A stretch of DNA of 64,000 bases from Atrichornis clamosus (lineage: Eukaryota; Chordata; Aves; Passeriformes; Menuridae), in contig WBMZ01008669.1 of NCBI GenBank assembly GCA_013400975.1, positions 1 to 64,000 of the forward strand, written 5' to 3'. Positions 11,401-24,400 of this stretch are shown here, one piece after another. The position numbers and the translations under genes were made by a program. Positions within the stretch are counted from its first letter, which is position 1; every line of letters starts with the position of its first letter. The notes beneath the pieces were generated by a model that worked only from the letters and a program-made list of their open reading frames with translations, did not search any database and had not been told where the DNA came from.

Positions 11401-13999
11401 ACTGCCTCTAAGGACAAAATGAGATGCTGCACTCTTTTCTGGACCTGTGTAGTCACACCAACCAATGCAAATGCACTGTGACAGCCAGACATCCTTAATC
11501 ACCATCACAAAAAGCTGTCACTGCCACATATTTATCCCCTGCTGACAAGACAGATCCAGGTCCTCTGGTTACTGAATCCATTGCATAGCCTGCTTCAGCA
11601 AGATAACAAAAATGCCAGCAGAAAGTGTGAAAGGCGCTGCCCCAATTATCCATCCACTGTCACGCACTGGATAATTGTTGCTCCTCTGAGACTTGAGGCT
11701 TGCTGGGGGCAACCAGACAGATTCCTTTTGGGTCTGTGCTGAAACCCAGATTAACAGCCATACCAAGGAAAAATATATGTGAAGCACACAGTGTGTCTGT
11801 TTTATTACTCATGAATATAAATTAAAGAGTTTAAGTGGTCCTTATATAGATATTTGGACTAATACTTCTCATTATAATAGATTACATAACTGGTTGTTAG
11901 GAAGCCAAACTGTAAAGATTAATAAAAGCCTGCAAGCATTCAGCAACATCCCTGACATATTTTGTCAATTGTATAAGTGCTTATCAAATCTGGAATAGCA
12001 AGAAGGCATCCCCACAGATGGATATTTGGCAACCATTAGACAGCATATGAAGCAAAGACCCAAGACTCCTTCTCTAGTAGCAGGAGCAGGTAGAAAAACA
12101 TGTCAGAAAGCTGCATTTGCTGATCACAGCACCTCTTCCTTTGGGATTTCTGGTGATACAAACCATGGTGCTGTGTTTCAGTCTGGATCATGTGAGCCTA
12201 ACCTATGCTATCTATTATGCCTGTGGGTGAGGTGTATCTCACCTTTAATCCTCTACAAGTCAAGATACCAGTGTTACTTCCTTGTTTAGGCTTCTCCTAG
12301 CAATGATGGAGAGGACTCTGTGGGGACAATTAATTCTTTCTGGTTTAGGATGGGTTATCCCATATCTGAATTCACCTCAGCGCATCTTGGAGCAGCAACT
12401 GCAACCCCTTCCCAGCCAAGCCAGTAATTCACCCTTCTCTTCACAGGACAGCCTCCATCAACACAATATTAGAAGACAAATGCAAAAATTGGTCTAGTTG
12501 TGAGATTAATGGCTAGGAATGGGCATAGTTGTTGTGTAATTTAAGTGTCTGCCCTGGCAGATTTGCATGGGAACAGGGTATTTAAGGATGATCATCCTGG
12601 TGAAGTTTTAGAAACACGAAGATACTGTAGAGGAAAATTCGAACTTTTGAATAGTCAACAATGCATATTTGGTGCTCAATTATGTGTAAAAACTTGCCCA
12701 GAGTGCCATAAGCAGAAAAACCTGGCACGTGCCTCGCTCTCAGAGTCTCCACCCAAACAGCGCTCAGCAAGTGGGCAACCTTGAGTATGTGGAGCATGGT
12801 TTGACCAACTTAGCTCCAGAGATTGTCTGAAACATACACAAATGAAATGAAAGAGAAACAATAGTTCTTGCAAGTGTAACTGGAATTGTAGCATTGGTAG
12901 CTCTGTGGCATCCATGGGTTTCCATGGTGATTCTGCAGCGAACTGCAATAGTTATAGTGTAGTTAATGTTACAAATTTCATTCCATACCTTTGGATTCTC
13001 ATACCTTTGCCCTACAAATACTTCCATTGAATCTGGTGTTTGCAGTTCATTGTGAAGATATTTATCTGAAAATACACTTCTGTTCCATTTGCAGAGGGCT
13101 TGAAAACAAAGCAAAATTCACCTAGAAGATGAAGATTTTATGATTGTTTACAACTAACCTTTTTTTTTTAAAGTTAAATGAGATTTGCTCAAGCCATTTT
13201 CCAGCTGGATTAAAGGAGATGGAAAATACTCTTTTGCTTTAAAAAAAAAGAAGTCAGATTAATGTATAAACAACTTCCAGGCCTTTAAAAGGCACAATCA
13301 TAATATTGTTTAAGTAGAGGATTGCAAATTTAAGTTGTGCATGTATTTGCTAAATTGGGTGTCAGAGCCTGTAAATGTCACTTCCATGTTCAAGTGTCAG
13401 TCCTGAATGCTCCCATCTCATTGAATTCACAGCTGCATACCTTTGCCCTAATGTGCCTAAGAAGCATTCCCAAAACCACAGAACACCCAATGAAAACAAA
13501 GAACCAGAGGCAAAGCAATGCAGTGGTTACATGCACTTCTGAGCACAAAAACCTGCTTTTGTGTACATCTATTCCTTTGTTGCTGTTGTCACTGTACCAT
13601 CTTGGTTGTAAGTGAAATAAAAAATGAGTCCATCAAGAACCTTTAGCTGTAGCATCACCCATGGGAATGAAGCAGGGTTGTTTGACTAACAGAGCTCCCT
13701 ACTCTGTTTTTGACAGCCAGTGGGTGACACTGCACACCTCAGCCCCTGGTGAGATTGCCACTATCAGACGGTCTTTGAGCCGCCTGCCATCACATAATTC
13801 ACATATTAGCCAACACAGACGTGTGCCCTCACTTGACTGGAGGAAAGCCACTCTCCTGTGGTCCTGGGAAAACTGTCTCCTTACACAATGATTATAGAAA
13901 TCTGCTCAAGACGAGGAACTGCTTGACAGCTGTTTTCTTCAGTGTTTTCAATGCAATTTGAGGGAAAGTGAGAAGAAAAAAAACCTGAGGGATGATAGC
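8448..13999. other. Non-coding DNA, no gene recognised
   Basis: Single-copy sequence without recognised repeats, apart from a G/T tract at 9947-9976 and short homopolymers such as the T run near 13159. Overlapping open frames on both strands near 12545-13114 reach 116 codons but show no domain. I see no RNA gene or clear promoter. Confidence 0.5.
9947..9976 (+). repeat. Short T/G tract
   Basis: Thirty bases of only T and G (T6GGGT6GGTTGGT8G-like), ending at 'gccc'. It is compositionally similar to the longer tract at 3293-3440. Confidence 0.85.
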
Positions 14000-14565
14000 A
14001 GGTGCACTTAAAAGAGTCCAGGACAGCCTAAGATTACCATAAAAATAAAGAGCACTAAGCACTGAAAATACCTGGTGGTGGTTTGATAACCTGATTTGCT
14101 TAGAATCATTTTAAGATGTGTTTCCTCAAAAGGTGGGCTGAGAGTCACAACACAGGATCAGTACAGGCTATTAGGAATCCCAAATGTTGACCAAATGGCT
14201 CTTCAGACATCTTGGCTCTTTCCATCCACCCTCAGGCAGACCATCCATGGATCCTGAGTCTGTCTTCCTCTCCACGTGGACACCTCTGTGCTCTGCAGTC
14301 CTCCTGATGATCAGAACAATTAAACAGAACAAATACAACGTGCTAACAGAGTATACTGATGGGGAACTTTTCAAGAACCCCATGCTCAGTGTTTTTCTTT
14401 CTCAGACTCTCTAGTGAAGTTTGCTCAACTTTCAATGCTCAGATTTCCCAGCTTAGAAAATGTGGAGAGAGACAAATGTGAAGTAGCAGGTAAGTAAGAC
14501 AATTTACTACTCCAAATTTGTAGTAATTTCAGCTCCATATAATAACTAGGTCCATCTGTGGATAT

Positions 14566-14583
14566 AAAAATAAATAAATAAAA
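14566..14583 (+). repeat. (AAAT)n microsatellite
   Basis: About four units of AAAT. Too short to be informative beyond a possible length polymorphism. Confidence 0.85.
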
Positions 14584-15670
14584 GTGTCCTGTTGGTTTTA
14601 CACCAGCTCCAGTGGGAGTTAAGAGTAGGGCTAAGTCTCACATCCTGGCTGAGTTGGAAGTGGACACCCACAAAGAGCACACTCATGCCTCTCCCCTGGA
14701 TTCAGATTGCTACCTCCGTACCACAGTTTGACACATGTTATTTATAATAATTTTTCAGCAGGCCACCCCAATGCTTTTTCCCTGGATCTGCTCCAGCCTT
14801 CTTGTAGCAGAGAAAAGAGGACAATAGGAGACATTTCCATCCTGAGAGACATATTTTTTTCTTACTGGGATGCAGGTGCCAGGCATATACTCTGCTCTGA
14901 ATACACCTGCCTGTGAGACAGCTAAGAGCCTTGTTCCTGGACTTTCAGATCTGAATACAGTAGGGATATCACAGACTGGGAAAATCAGTCCTATTCCTGA
15001 TGTGGTTGATATAATATACCAGTACCTGTGACATTTACGGACTATTTTAAATCTATTACATCAAGATTTTTTCATGAAAATGAATTTTGTATCATGCCTT
15101 TTTTTAATCCATTAAATTAATTTTCACAAATTTACATGTTCAACAAAGACTTAAACTGAATTCTAAGAATGAGAAGAACTTAACAGAGTATTCATCATGT
15201 GGTGCTAGCATCAGCCACCACATTACATTTTCATGGAACATCAAAATAAAAACAAGACATTAATGTCCACTGTATGTGTGTGGTACCCTAGACTGACAGA
15301 GATCCTCATGGACAGAGACCAGATTTAACAACTTGTGCATCTAATTGAGTTCTCAGAAGCTCACAATTGTCTGTATCAAAAATTGAAATGATATTGTATT
15401 TTTTGTCTGGTTTTTCAAGTGTCTTGGAGGAAACTCATTCTGGTTTAAGACAGACCCTTATGTGTACAGGTTTTGTGAGAGGCAGGACAGTCATGTTAAA
15501 TCCATGCACAATGCCTGGCAACACATAACAGTTCTTTGCTTCCAATCTCCAGTCTCTTCTTTCCGAACTTGCTCAGCCCTAGCCGAGCCCAGGCTCAGCT
15601 CTGGATAGAGCTGACTTAGCTTTAAGTACATCTCTACACTTCTCTGTTTGGCTGCCAGCCAAGCTCAATT

Positions 15671-15731
15671 TATATAAGGAGAGATGTTACTGTGGTTGTA
15701 GCCTGTTTGCAGAAAGATGAGTCAGTGAGTC
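15671..15731 (+). promoter_or_regulatory. TATA-like motif followed by AP-1-like sites
   Basis: TATATAAGG at 15671-15679 matches the TATA-box consensus well. TGAGTCA at 15718-15724 is an exact AP-1 site and TGAGTC repeats at 15726-15731. The AP-1 sites lie downstream of the TATA motif rather than upstream, and no gene follows. Both motifs occur often by chance in 64 kb, so this is a weak call. Confidence 0.15.
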
Positions 15732-18700
15732 CCCTTGTTTTGTGGTTCACTTGTACAAATTTTGTAGAAAAGGAAGTTTATCCTCGTTACTTCTGCAAGA
15801 GGACATCAAACTGACTTTTAATTTCTCTGTAGCTGATTGACCATGACTGCTCTTGCCCCAGATGAAAATTGTGAGTGCGTGCTACATTCAATGGTTTCAG
15901 GCACCTCGTTTCTTTTCCTGGAGCTCCAACCCACTGAAGCAATCAAATGGATATCTGGATTTGATTTAGGGTTCGCTCCAGGCACAAACACACAGGCAGG
16001 AAGCCCCTGTTGAGGATGCAGCAAGAGGAACTGCAATGGGAGCTGAAATAGAGACAGATCCCTTGGCACTGGGAGCCAAGGCCCCTGGCTTGGATCTAAT
16101 CCATGTCATGCCAAACCACAAATGAACCTCTGTAAATCTCATCCGTCACAGTGACCCTTTCCTCCACAAGAACCCAGAGAGCTGGAGCTGAGGGATTCCA
16201 CATAGGAATCCTGTGGCTGCAGAGCATTAGGGAAGCATTAGAGAGGTTATTTGGTCACACACACACAAATCATTTCTTTAGGAGCTGGACACAAATTCAT
16301 TGCCTTCATGATCCCTCAAATCCCTCATGGTTATGATTTCTTTATTGCCAAAAAAAAAAAAGGTCAGATTGATTCTTGGTGTAATCCTTGTGGTCAAGAA
16401 GATGCAATCCAAGAATGATTTTGGCCATAGTCCTTTGCTAGTGGTTAATGCTTTACAGCAAAGGCAGTAATGTTATTTGCATTTCCAAGAATCAAAGAAT
16501 GGGTTTACTTGTGTCCAATTCAAATGTACACAAAATGCTAATTGCTTATTCATATGGGACCTGGCTTAAGGCACTTCTTTAATAGCAAGGACAGACACCA
16601 GCTCTGCAGAATTGCCAGCAGTTCTCACAATAAATGGCATATCTATGATGTAATGAATTTTGTTGTCTTTGTACTTTTGCCAAAGAACTATTATAGCTCA
16701 CAGTCCAGTCTATAGCTACTGTCTGTGCAGATTAATATTTTCTGTTTTCACCATTTAAAAATATTTCTGCCTCCCTCTGCCTTATCCCATTCTCTCTTTC
16801 AGGGTGAAGTTTTTGCCCTTTCACTGGAAGCATGCAAAGAATTGATCCAGCATTCAGCACAACTGTGTATGTGAAAACCAGAAAGAGACTGAAAGACCAT
16901 GAAACTATTCCCTTGACTGCTACTGAGTCTGTTTTGTTTAATATTGCAGATATAATAAACAACTTCTATGCTATACATTTCTGAGAAGGAAGGCTGTGGA
17001 CACTTCAGGGCAAAACATCTTGTACAGAAGGAACACAAAGAACAGCAAGAATTGACAATGCTTGTCAATTTAAGTATGTGGATAATAAAAACTTTTATTA
17101 ATGAATCTACTATATTGCTCAGGCTGGAATGAATTTGTTTTGTGAATATCCCAAGCTTTGGTGTTTCTAATCTATCCCTGGTGCTGGTTGTGTACCTCTG
17201 AAAAAGAAGGGCCTTAATTTTCTCTTGGAAGAACTGTTAACTTCGGCTCATTTTCAGTTTTTCTTGGATAAGGCAAGTCACCTACTGATTGCATGTTTTT
17301 GGGCAGTAATGAAAAGTGGACCTGAATGAATCATGGAGTTAAAACTCTTCCATGAATCATAATGTTTTAACTAAGAGTGAGTCATGTCAGGATGGAAACA
17401 GCTGTACTGAGTACCACCAGTTTCTTTGTCAGAAGAGCTCTGAAGAGGAGCATGTCATTATGCAGTGCCCCCTTGGCAGGGGCTGGGAGCTTTGGGCAGC
17501 AGGGCCAGGGCTGGTCCGGCCAGTGCTGCAGAGGAGGCACAGCATAATGGGGCATTTCCATCTCTGACAGTGGCAAACTGCTGGAAGAAGCTATGGACAC
17601 TGTGAAGAATATATACTGGATGCAGCTCCTTGTATGGCATCTGAGAAGGATTCCTGGGAGCTGCAATTTTCTGAATCCCATATCAGCTCAATTCCTTGCA
17701 GCAGCCACAACTCCTATGAATATTGCTGGAATGCTGGACATCACTACTTGATCCTTACAAGAGATGCCCAGTATGATGGATTGTTTTCTCTGACAGCTTT
17801 GCATGGTTCAAGCAACAAAAAGGAGACTGAAAGCTTTCTGATAAGGAGGAGGTTAACTTTTCCTCCACCTCTCTCCTTCACCAAAGCAAGGCAGGTTGCA
17901 GGTGGTCCCCATCTAGCTGCAGTTATCTGCCCTGGGTGCTTGGACGTGGGCAACACACAATGTAAACCAAAGAAAGGCACACTGGCTTTTCATCCCATTT
18001 GTGCCTTCACTTCCAAGCTGAAAAGACCCCAACAATGGACCACAGAGTCCATTGGGCTTGGTTGAGTCCTGTGGGCTTTGCCATGATATAGCAGTAGATC
18101 CCATCGGTCCTCTGAATGTTCACTCTGTCTGGCCTAGGGGCCAGCTATGTTCAGAGCTGACTCTATGAACACATCCTTTCTTGCCCACCCCGTGCTCTGT
18201 TTCCCCTGCCTTGCTCAGACACTATGAATAGAGATGCTTTCCATGTCAGTGGTTGGAATGGGATAAATAAAGACTCAAAGGAAAAGAAAATAGCTCACTA
18301 AATGTGTCTGTTGCATATTCTGATAGGGTCATGGCATTACGGCAATGAAGTGGCTGGAAGTTGATCTCTCTTTTTGCAAGCTTTGTAACAATTAATTTTT
18401 TTGTTATGGTGTAGTTAACATTGCTATCTCAAAATCTTCTCTTATGGAATTTCCTTTCATTCTAAAATACGACATTATCATACCTCTGTGATGACGACTG
18501 AATCAGACCATTGCCTGGGTAACCATGCCAATCAAAAGAACCAGCCTCCCCACAAGGATTACATAACATTTCATATTCCTGCAAAGACTCATCAAGGAGA
18601 ACCATTCAGACAGAGCCATCTAATATACTGACCACCCTCATTTTGTCCAATCCCACACACATGTGCCCAGAACCATTAAGATTTCAGGTCTAAGCCTTCC

Positions 18701-19487
18701 TGTTACCCATTGTTAAAGTATGTGCATCTTCTCTCTGCCTTCCTAGGCCTTTACCTCCAGAATGGCAAGAAACGGGTTCCTTCAATAAGGTCTCCTTTCT
18801 GAGTGTGGTTGAGATGGAGCCACAATTAATTCTTCCCCTTTTGTCACTGCAGCTCATCTTTGCACCTTGTAAGCTTCCGATAACCATCCCTGTCATTCCG
18901 CACTGACCTCAGTCCAGAATCAGATGCAATTGAAGGGATGTTTTGCCAAGGAGCTTCTGTTTCAAGGCTGTGAAAAGAGCAACAGCTCTAAGCTGCTTTT
19001 TGCAGCTTGCATCTGTTCTACTTGTTGGCCTCTGCATCGTGAGAGCAGCTTGATCCAAAGGTTGTTTTAACCATGTTACCAGCTGCTCTCTGACATGGCT
19101 CTGCTCTCTGCTATTGATTTATGTGTCAGTGGCAATCATGTTTCTTTGATTTCTGTGAGCAGCAGGCCTTAAAATAGATGATCAAAGGAAGCCAGCGATA
19201 TGTCCTGGTATTGGAGGTGGTTATAAGTAAAAGTTTAAAAAGCTTTGCTTTAACTTTCTTCTGCCTTTCCGAACCACTCTGCTTTCCATGCAGCTACAGT
19301 AGTTTGAATTCCTGTTTTGACCTTTCAAAACTCACATGGCTTTTCATGTAAGCCCCACTGTTTTCTATTCTAGTTTTATAAAGCAGTGCTCAGAAGAATA
19401 ACTCCAGGATGAGGGTTGAACCAAATTTGCCACTGCCACCTTCATCCACAGGAGAATCACTGAACAAATCGTCCAAAAGCAACTTAA

Positions 19488-19725
19488 AGAACCATAGAAC
19501 CACAGAGTCACAGAAGTCAAGAAAACATCAAGAAGCCATGTAGACCCCTGCCATGCAGCTGGCAGTTTTATGAGGCTGACATCATTTGTGACAGATGGAT
19601 GAGATTTTTTTATCTCACCCTAAAACCTTTTGGTGAGTTTAGCTATCCTACGTAATATTTCTCCTAGAGGTGAATCTAAATGTCCCTTACTCTAATTTAA
19701 GATAACATTTCTTTTCTGTTCCCAG
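19488..19725 (-). mobile_element. Degenerate CR1 LINE 3' end, antisense
   Basis: The plus strand begins with a degraded copy of the CR1 3' terminal octamers ('accatagaaccacagagtca'). It continues to a stretch near 19650-19710 that resembles the antisense CR1 block around the ORF2 end and 3' UTR (an 'atttctcctag...gaatctaaatgtcccttactctaatttaaga' pattern). The sequence between is poorly matched. This is an old copy with uncertain limits, and the call rests on these two anchors. Confidence 0.5.
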
Positions 19726-20173
19726 GCAATACATTCCATTTCTCACTGAATCTGGAACACCCAGATATGTTTCACAGACACTTCCAGAATTACTCCCTCT
19801 CTAACATTAGTCTTCTCTGAAACAGAATGAGTGTACAGAGTGTATCTGTTCTTTCCTGATCTTCCCCAGCATCTCTTGAGTACATCTTATCTGGATATTT
19901 GCTACTTCTCATACATCTGAGCTGTTAATTTGTGCAGTTAATTGTACATCTTTGCTCTCTTGGCTATTCCTCCCTGACCTACTTACTGTTAGACATCTTT
20001 GTTCAGTAGGATAAATCATGTCAACAGACCTACATGAGGTGTGGGAACTGTGCAGCTGAGTTTTGGTAGACTTGTGTGTCTCTTTCCCAGGCTAAGCAAT
20101 GAACTAAGGATGTGATTCTGCTATCAGAAAATTTCTATGCTGTAGCAACACAGATGACAGTGTAGATGTCTTC

Positions 20174-20195
20174 ACATGTAGATTACATGTAGATT
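20174..20195 (+). repeat. 11-bp tandem duplication
   Basis: ACATGTAGATT occurs twice in direct succession. A related 'tgtagatgt' lies just upstream. This is a minor local duplication. Confidence 0.9.
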
Positions 20196-21349
20196 TTCTT
20201 TGCACAGTTCTGTGTTCATCTACAAGTGACCCTAAAATTCTCATTTTTCCATTTTTAATGGTTCAGAGCAGCCTCAAAGCTGGTTTCAGTGGTCTTCATG
20301 GATTCATCCAGCAGAAAGAAGTGGGCAATAAAATCCTGCTTTTATGGCATGATCATTCAGAAGAAGTGGTGCAACCAGTTAGAGGACTTTGTCCCTTTGG
20401 AATAGTTATGCATAGAGTAGATTCCAGTTTCTACAGAGGTAGGAATACAGAAGACAGGCCAATGCTCATTTATTGACCCTAAGGCCAAGCAGCACCACTG
20501 TCATCTTTATGGATAACTGTCCATCACCACCAGGAGCAAAAGAGGGTGGCATCAGGTCAGGTGCCATTTGACTTGGGTCTGTGGTGGGGTCGTGCCAGAA
20601 CCAAGCCCAGGCAGTGCTCCTGAGAGGGAACTGGTACAGACCACACAGTGCTGATCAAACATGAACAACTCCTGGCCGTTCCTTCAGCTAATCCCTGTCT
20701 CTGCATAACACATTTGCTGAGATGTGGCTGCTAAGACCTTCAGGTCTCTCTCAGGCTATCAAGGAGTGCTGAATCCTATTTACTGACGTGCTGCACTTTT
20801 CGATCAGTGAATGTGTTACAGCACTTGAGTTCAAATATCCGCCTTCTGAAGAAAGGGAAAGAAGGTAAAACACAAAACATCTATAAAAGCATGGCTGAAC
20901 CAGAAGGTCAAATTTGCTTGTTATGCAACAAAAGACTGGCACTCTACACCAACTAAATCAATTTCCCAAGCCCACTCACTGTCCTCAACCCCTGAAGAAG
21001 TTTGTAGATAGTTAAATTTAGCTGCAAGAAATTCTCTTGCAGACTAGTCTTCATGATTAAATGAAATCATTCTTTGATTAGGAGTACAGAAAGAAATTAG
21101 GATGAGTATTGCCAGAGTAAAAATGGAAACACAAGTTAGATTGTGAAATGAGTCATCTGGCAGAAGTATGTAAACTGAAAACAACAGGAATCCCAGAATA
21201 GCTCCTTGGGAGAGAAAACATCGTAGTGACTGAAATCTGTACATGCAACTATTGGAATAAACTCCAGGAGATGTGATACACTTTGGCTCATAGTTCTACC
21301 AGTTTTTGTAAGCTTTAGAAACCTTTTGAAAAAAAAATTAACTAAAATT

Positions 21350-21420
21350 TCCAAATTTGGTAAAAAATTATAACAATATTATAATATTACAAATATTACA
21401 AATAAAGATTACAAAATAAA
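21350..21420 (+). repeat. AT-rich low-complexity stretch with short direct repeats
   Basis: The stretch is A and T with scattered C. It contains a tandem TATTACAAA pair (about 21385-21402), repeated ATATT elements and a nearby related 'attacaaaa'. No functional reading is offered. Confidence 0.75.
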
Positions 21421-24400
21421 CAAAGGAAACTTTAATCATTTACTTATAACAAAGATGTTACAGATCAGACCACAGCCAATATTTTGTATGATTTAGCAAG
21501 TTATTTCCTCTTCAGATAAAAACCACTGTATGAAATTAAAACAGATGTGATTTTTACAGTGGTTAAAAATCTTTTAGATGTTCACCATCATGGAACGAGT
21601 TTCTACACTGACTGCTTGACAGGTACAGGTAATTGATAGATTATTCAGGAAATTCCACTCATGTAGACACCATATACCAGAAGAAGCACTAATTTCTATC
21701 CTTGCTGCTTGGCTTATCTCTTCTGTCACGTGAAAAATGTTGGCAATCCTCAGTGGGAATTGTTTATCTTCAGAAAATTATGTAACTTTCTATAAATTTA
21801 GCATTTGCAGCACAAAAACAAGTGTCCAAGTTAGTGCATGGCTGATTCAATCCCACCATATGCTCCCTTTTACAGGCAAACTGCACAACCATAGATGCCT
21901 GTGCAACACTAAGCACAATATCCACACTGCTTTGTCACCAAGTCTTTGTCAGGAAGACTCAGCTTTCAGGTTATTAGACAGCCCTCCTTCTGCCTCTACT
22001 CGGGATCGTTCTTGATCTATTTAATCACTACTAATTGCAAGCAGGCAGTATCAATATTAGGTGTGTCTGTTTCCAATTTAAAGTTAATTAAAGAACCCTG
22101 TCTCACAGTGGTGTGTTCCTAGATTTTTCTGCTAATACTCTATCATAATTTTCCACCATTTAAGATGAGCAATTTCCATATCCATTTGGAGAGTCCTAGC
22201 TCAAATTTGTGAACAGAGATTTTGGTTCAAGCAGCTTCAAAGATCCACATTCCACAGTATAGGACTGTGTTTCTTTGCTTTTCAGTGCACAGCATTTCAT
22301 TCTCTATAAGGAAGAAAAACTTTCTTCTAACTGACATATATCAGATCCCAGAAAAAATACAGCCTACAATCTGCTAGGAGAGAGAAATCATCAACCAAAT
22401 CAGTTCTGAACACTGTCATTTTTATCAGAGAAAAAAAGTTTATACTTTTTATTTTCCCTCTGGAGGCTGGTACACATGAAAGATGAATTAGTTCAATAAA
22501 AACTTCAGTGAAGAAAACTTGTTCTTTAGCTCAAATGCAAGATCTTGGGGTTTTAAAAGCCCAAAATACAATTCTGCTGATAGCTTAAGTGAGAAATGTT
22601 GCCAAAAAGTAACCCAAATTCAGAAAAAAACCCCACGTGTGCCTTTAACTTTTTCCCAGGTCTTTCCTAGGAATGTAATTTATAAACTTTGGGGGTTTTT
22701 TAATATGTTTAGAGTAGTAGTATCAAAGCAACTCCCCCTTTCCTGGCTGTCAGCAATGCTTATCTGGGCCTGTCTCTTGGTCATCTTCACTTCACAGAAT
22801 GTCTCTATGACTTAGCTTGTACAGATAAAATTAAATCCTTCAGAGCATATGCCACCAAGGGCCTGAATGGGTCTAAACCACAATAATATGATAATGCAGA
22901 TTTGTCTCTGACTTGCAGTGGATATCAACAGATCTAGTTCTGACTCCTGTGCCTGCAGGTTAGGCTGTTAGTCACAGGTATTGTATTACTGGTACCCGTG
23001 GTGAATACTGAAAGACATCAACCTGTCTGTGTGTGCCTGCAAAAATTAGGGTCTGTTTTGGAGGAGCTGGAGCCCTGCAAGGCCCATGTGTGACTGCGGG
23101 CAGCGCCCTGCCGGCGCCACGCACAGGGATCACCACAGCTCACTGAAACCCTGGGCTGTGCGAAGGAGGAAAGGGAAGAACACTACAGTTACCCTCCAAC
23201 AACAGGCAAAATTCAGATTTTGTGATGGTTTTAACAGTTTTGGAATTCAGCTTCGCTCTAAGGAGAACCCTGACCCCACCTTCTGAAATGCTTTGTGATT
23301 CAGATCTGTAAGGAGGGAAAGAGGTCTGAAAAGTCAAGGTATTCATCATTCAGCAATCTAAATGCTGCTTTCAAAATTGATTCCTCATCATTTTCCTCTT
23401 CTGATATCATTGAACATATACTTTAATGTTTGCAGAGGCTAAAGTTTATGAAAATAACACAGAATAATCTCGATTCACTGGAAGACACAAAAATGTAGAG
23501 GTCTCTTGCACCTTTTTCTTCTATCAAATAGCAAGAATCCCAGAAAGATCTACTGGTGTTCCCATATAGGGTCCCTGGAATAAAGCTTTTATGTAAAACA
23601 GCCCTGGGATTTGGTCCTGCCTTGGTGAAACCACAGTAAGTAAATTGGTGCTGGAGTTAGTTCTCGCTTCTTCGTACTTCTTAACAGCTTCAGTGAAGAA
23701 AGACACATTCCCAGGGAAGACTTAGAGAAAGACTTCAGGTTCTAAGCAATGCTAAATATGATATGTGGCATTGATGCTGGGCTACACAAGGCTCACGGCA
23801 TGCCTGGAAATGACAGAGCATTGTCCCGGTTTCTCTGCTCTTGAAGAATTTCTCATTCATCCTTCCGAGTCTGTCCCAGCATCTCCACCCAGAGTCTTGT
23901 GCAAGGCTCCTCGGGAGTTAACACAGTTTTCAAGATGTAAAGTGTTCTGTCAAAGACTTCCTTTTATCCCACCTGAGAGTCTATAATTGCTGTCTCCCGC
24001 AAACTTCAGTAACAAAACCCTTTGAATGCTGTAATTCCAGGGTATCCATTGGAAAGTGCTTTCCCCTCACTGGATGCTATTCATTTTCTTCACCTCTGCC
24101 TCAGCATCTTTGTATCTCACACTCTTCTGATTCATGTACTTTCAGGTGCTATTTCAGTAGCAATAACGAGGTGCTGCTAATATTTGTTTTCTTAGTGCAG
24201 GATTAAACCTTTGAAGAAAGAGTGCATTGTGTGATATTAAATATTTTGATGTATTTTGACACACAGCAAGTGAATTTCTTCACTACTTTCATGTGCTTTA
24301 TGACAGTTCCTGAGACACCAATGTGTCCTGGGAGTTGGGAACTGGCAGAGTGTCTGTGAGCCTTGAAAAAAGTCCTATTTGGGGCAAAAGGAAAATGGAA

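Larger units (their letters stand above)
14000..19487. other. Non-coding DNA, no gene recognised
   Basis: Single-copy sequence. It includes an (AAAT)n stretch (14566-14583), a short CA run near 16257-16267 and a 12-base A run (16350-16361). A 143-codon open frame (17634-18065, plus strand) has no recognisable domain and is overlapped by minus-strand frames, so I do not call it a gene. A TATA-like motif with nearby AP-1-like sites lies at 15671-15731 (separate entry). Confidence 0.5.

Noticed and set aside
17634..18065. 143-codon open frame as a gene
   Set aside because: No recognisable motif or signal, overlapping minus-strand frames of similar size, and no supporting promoter or splice structure.
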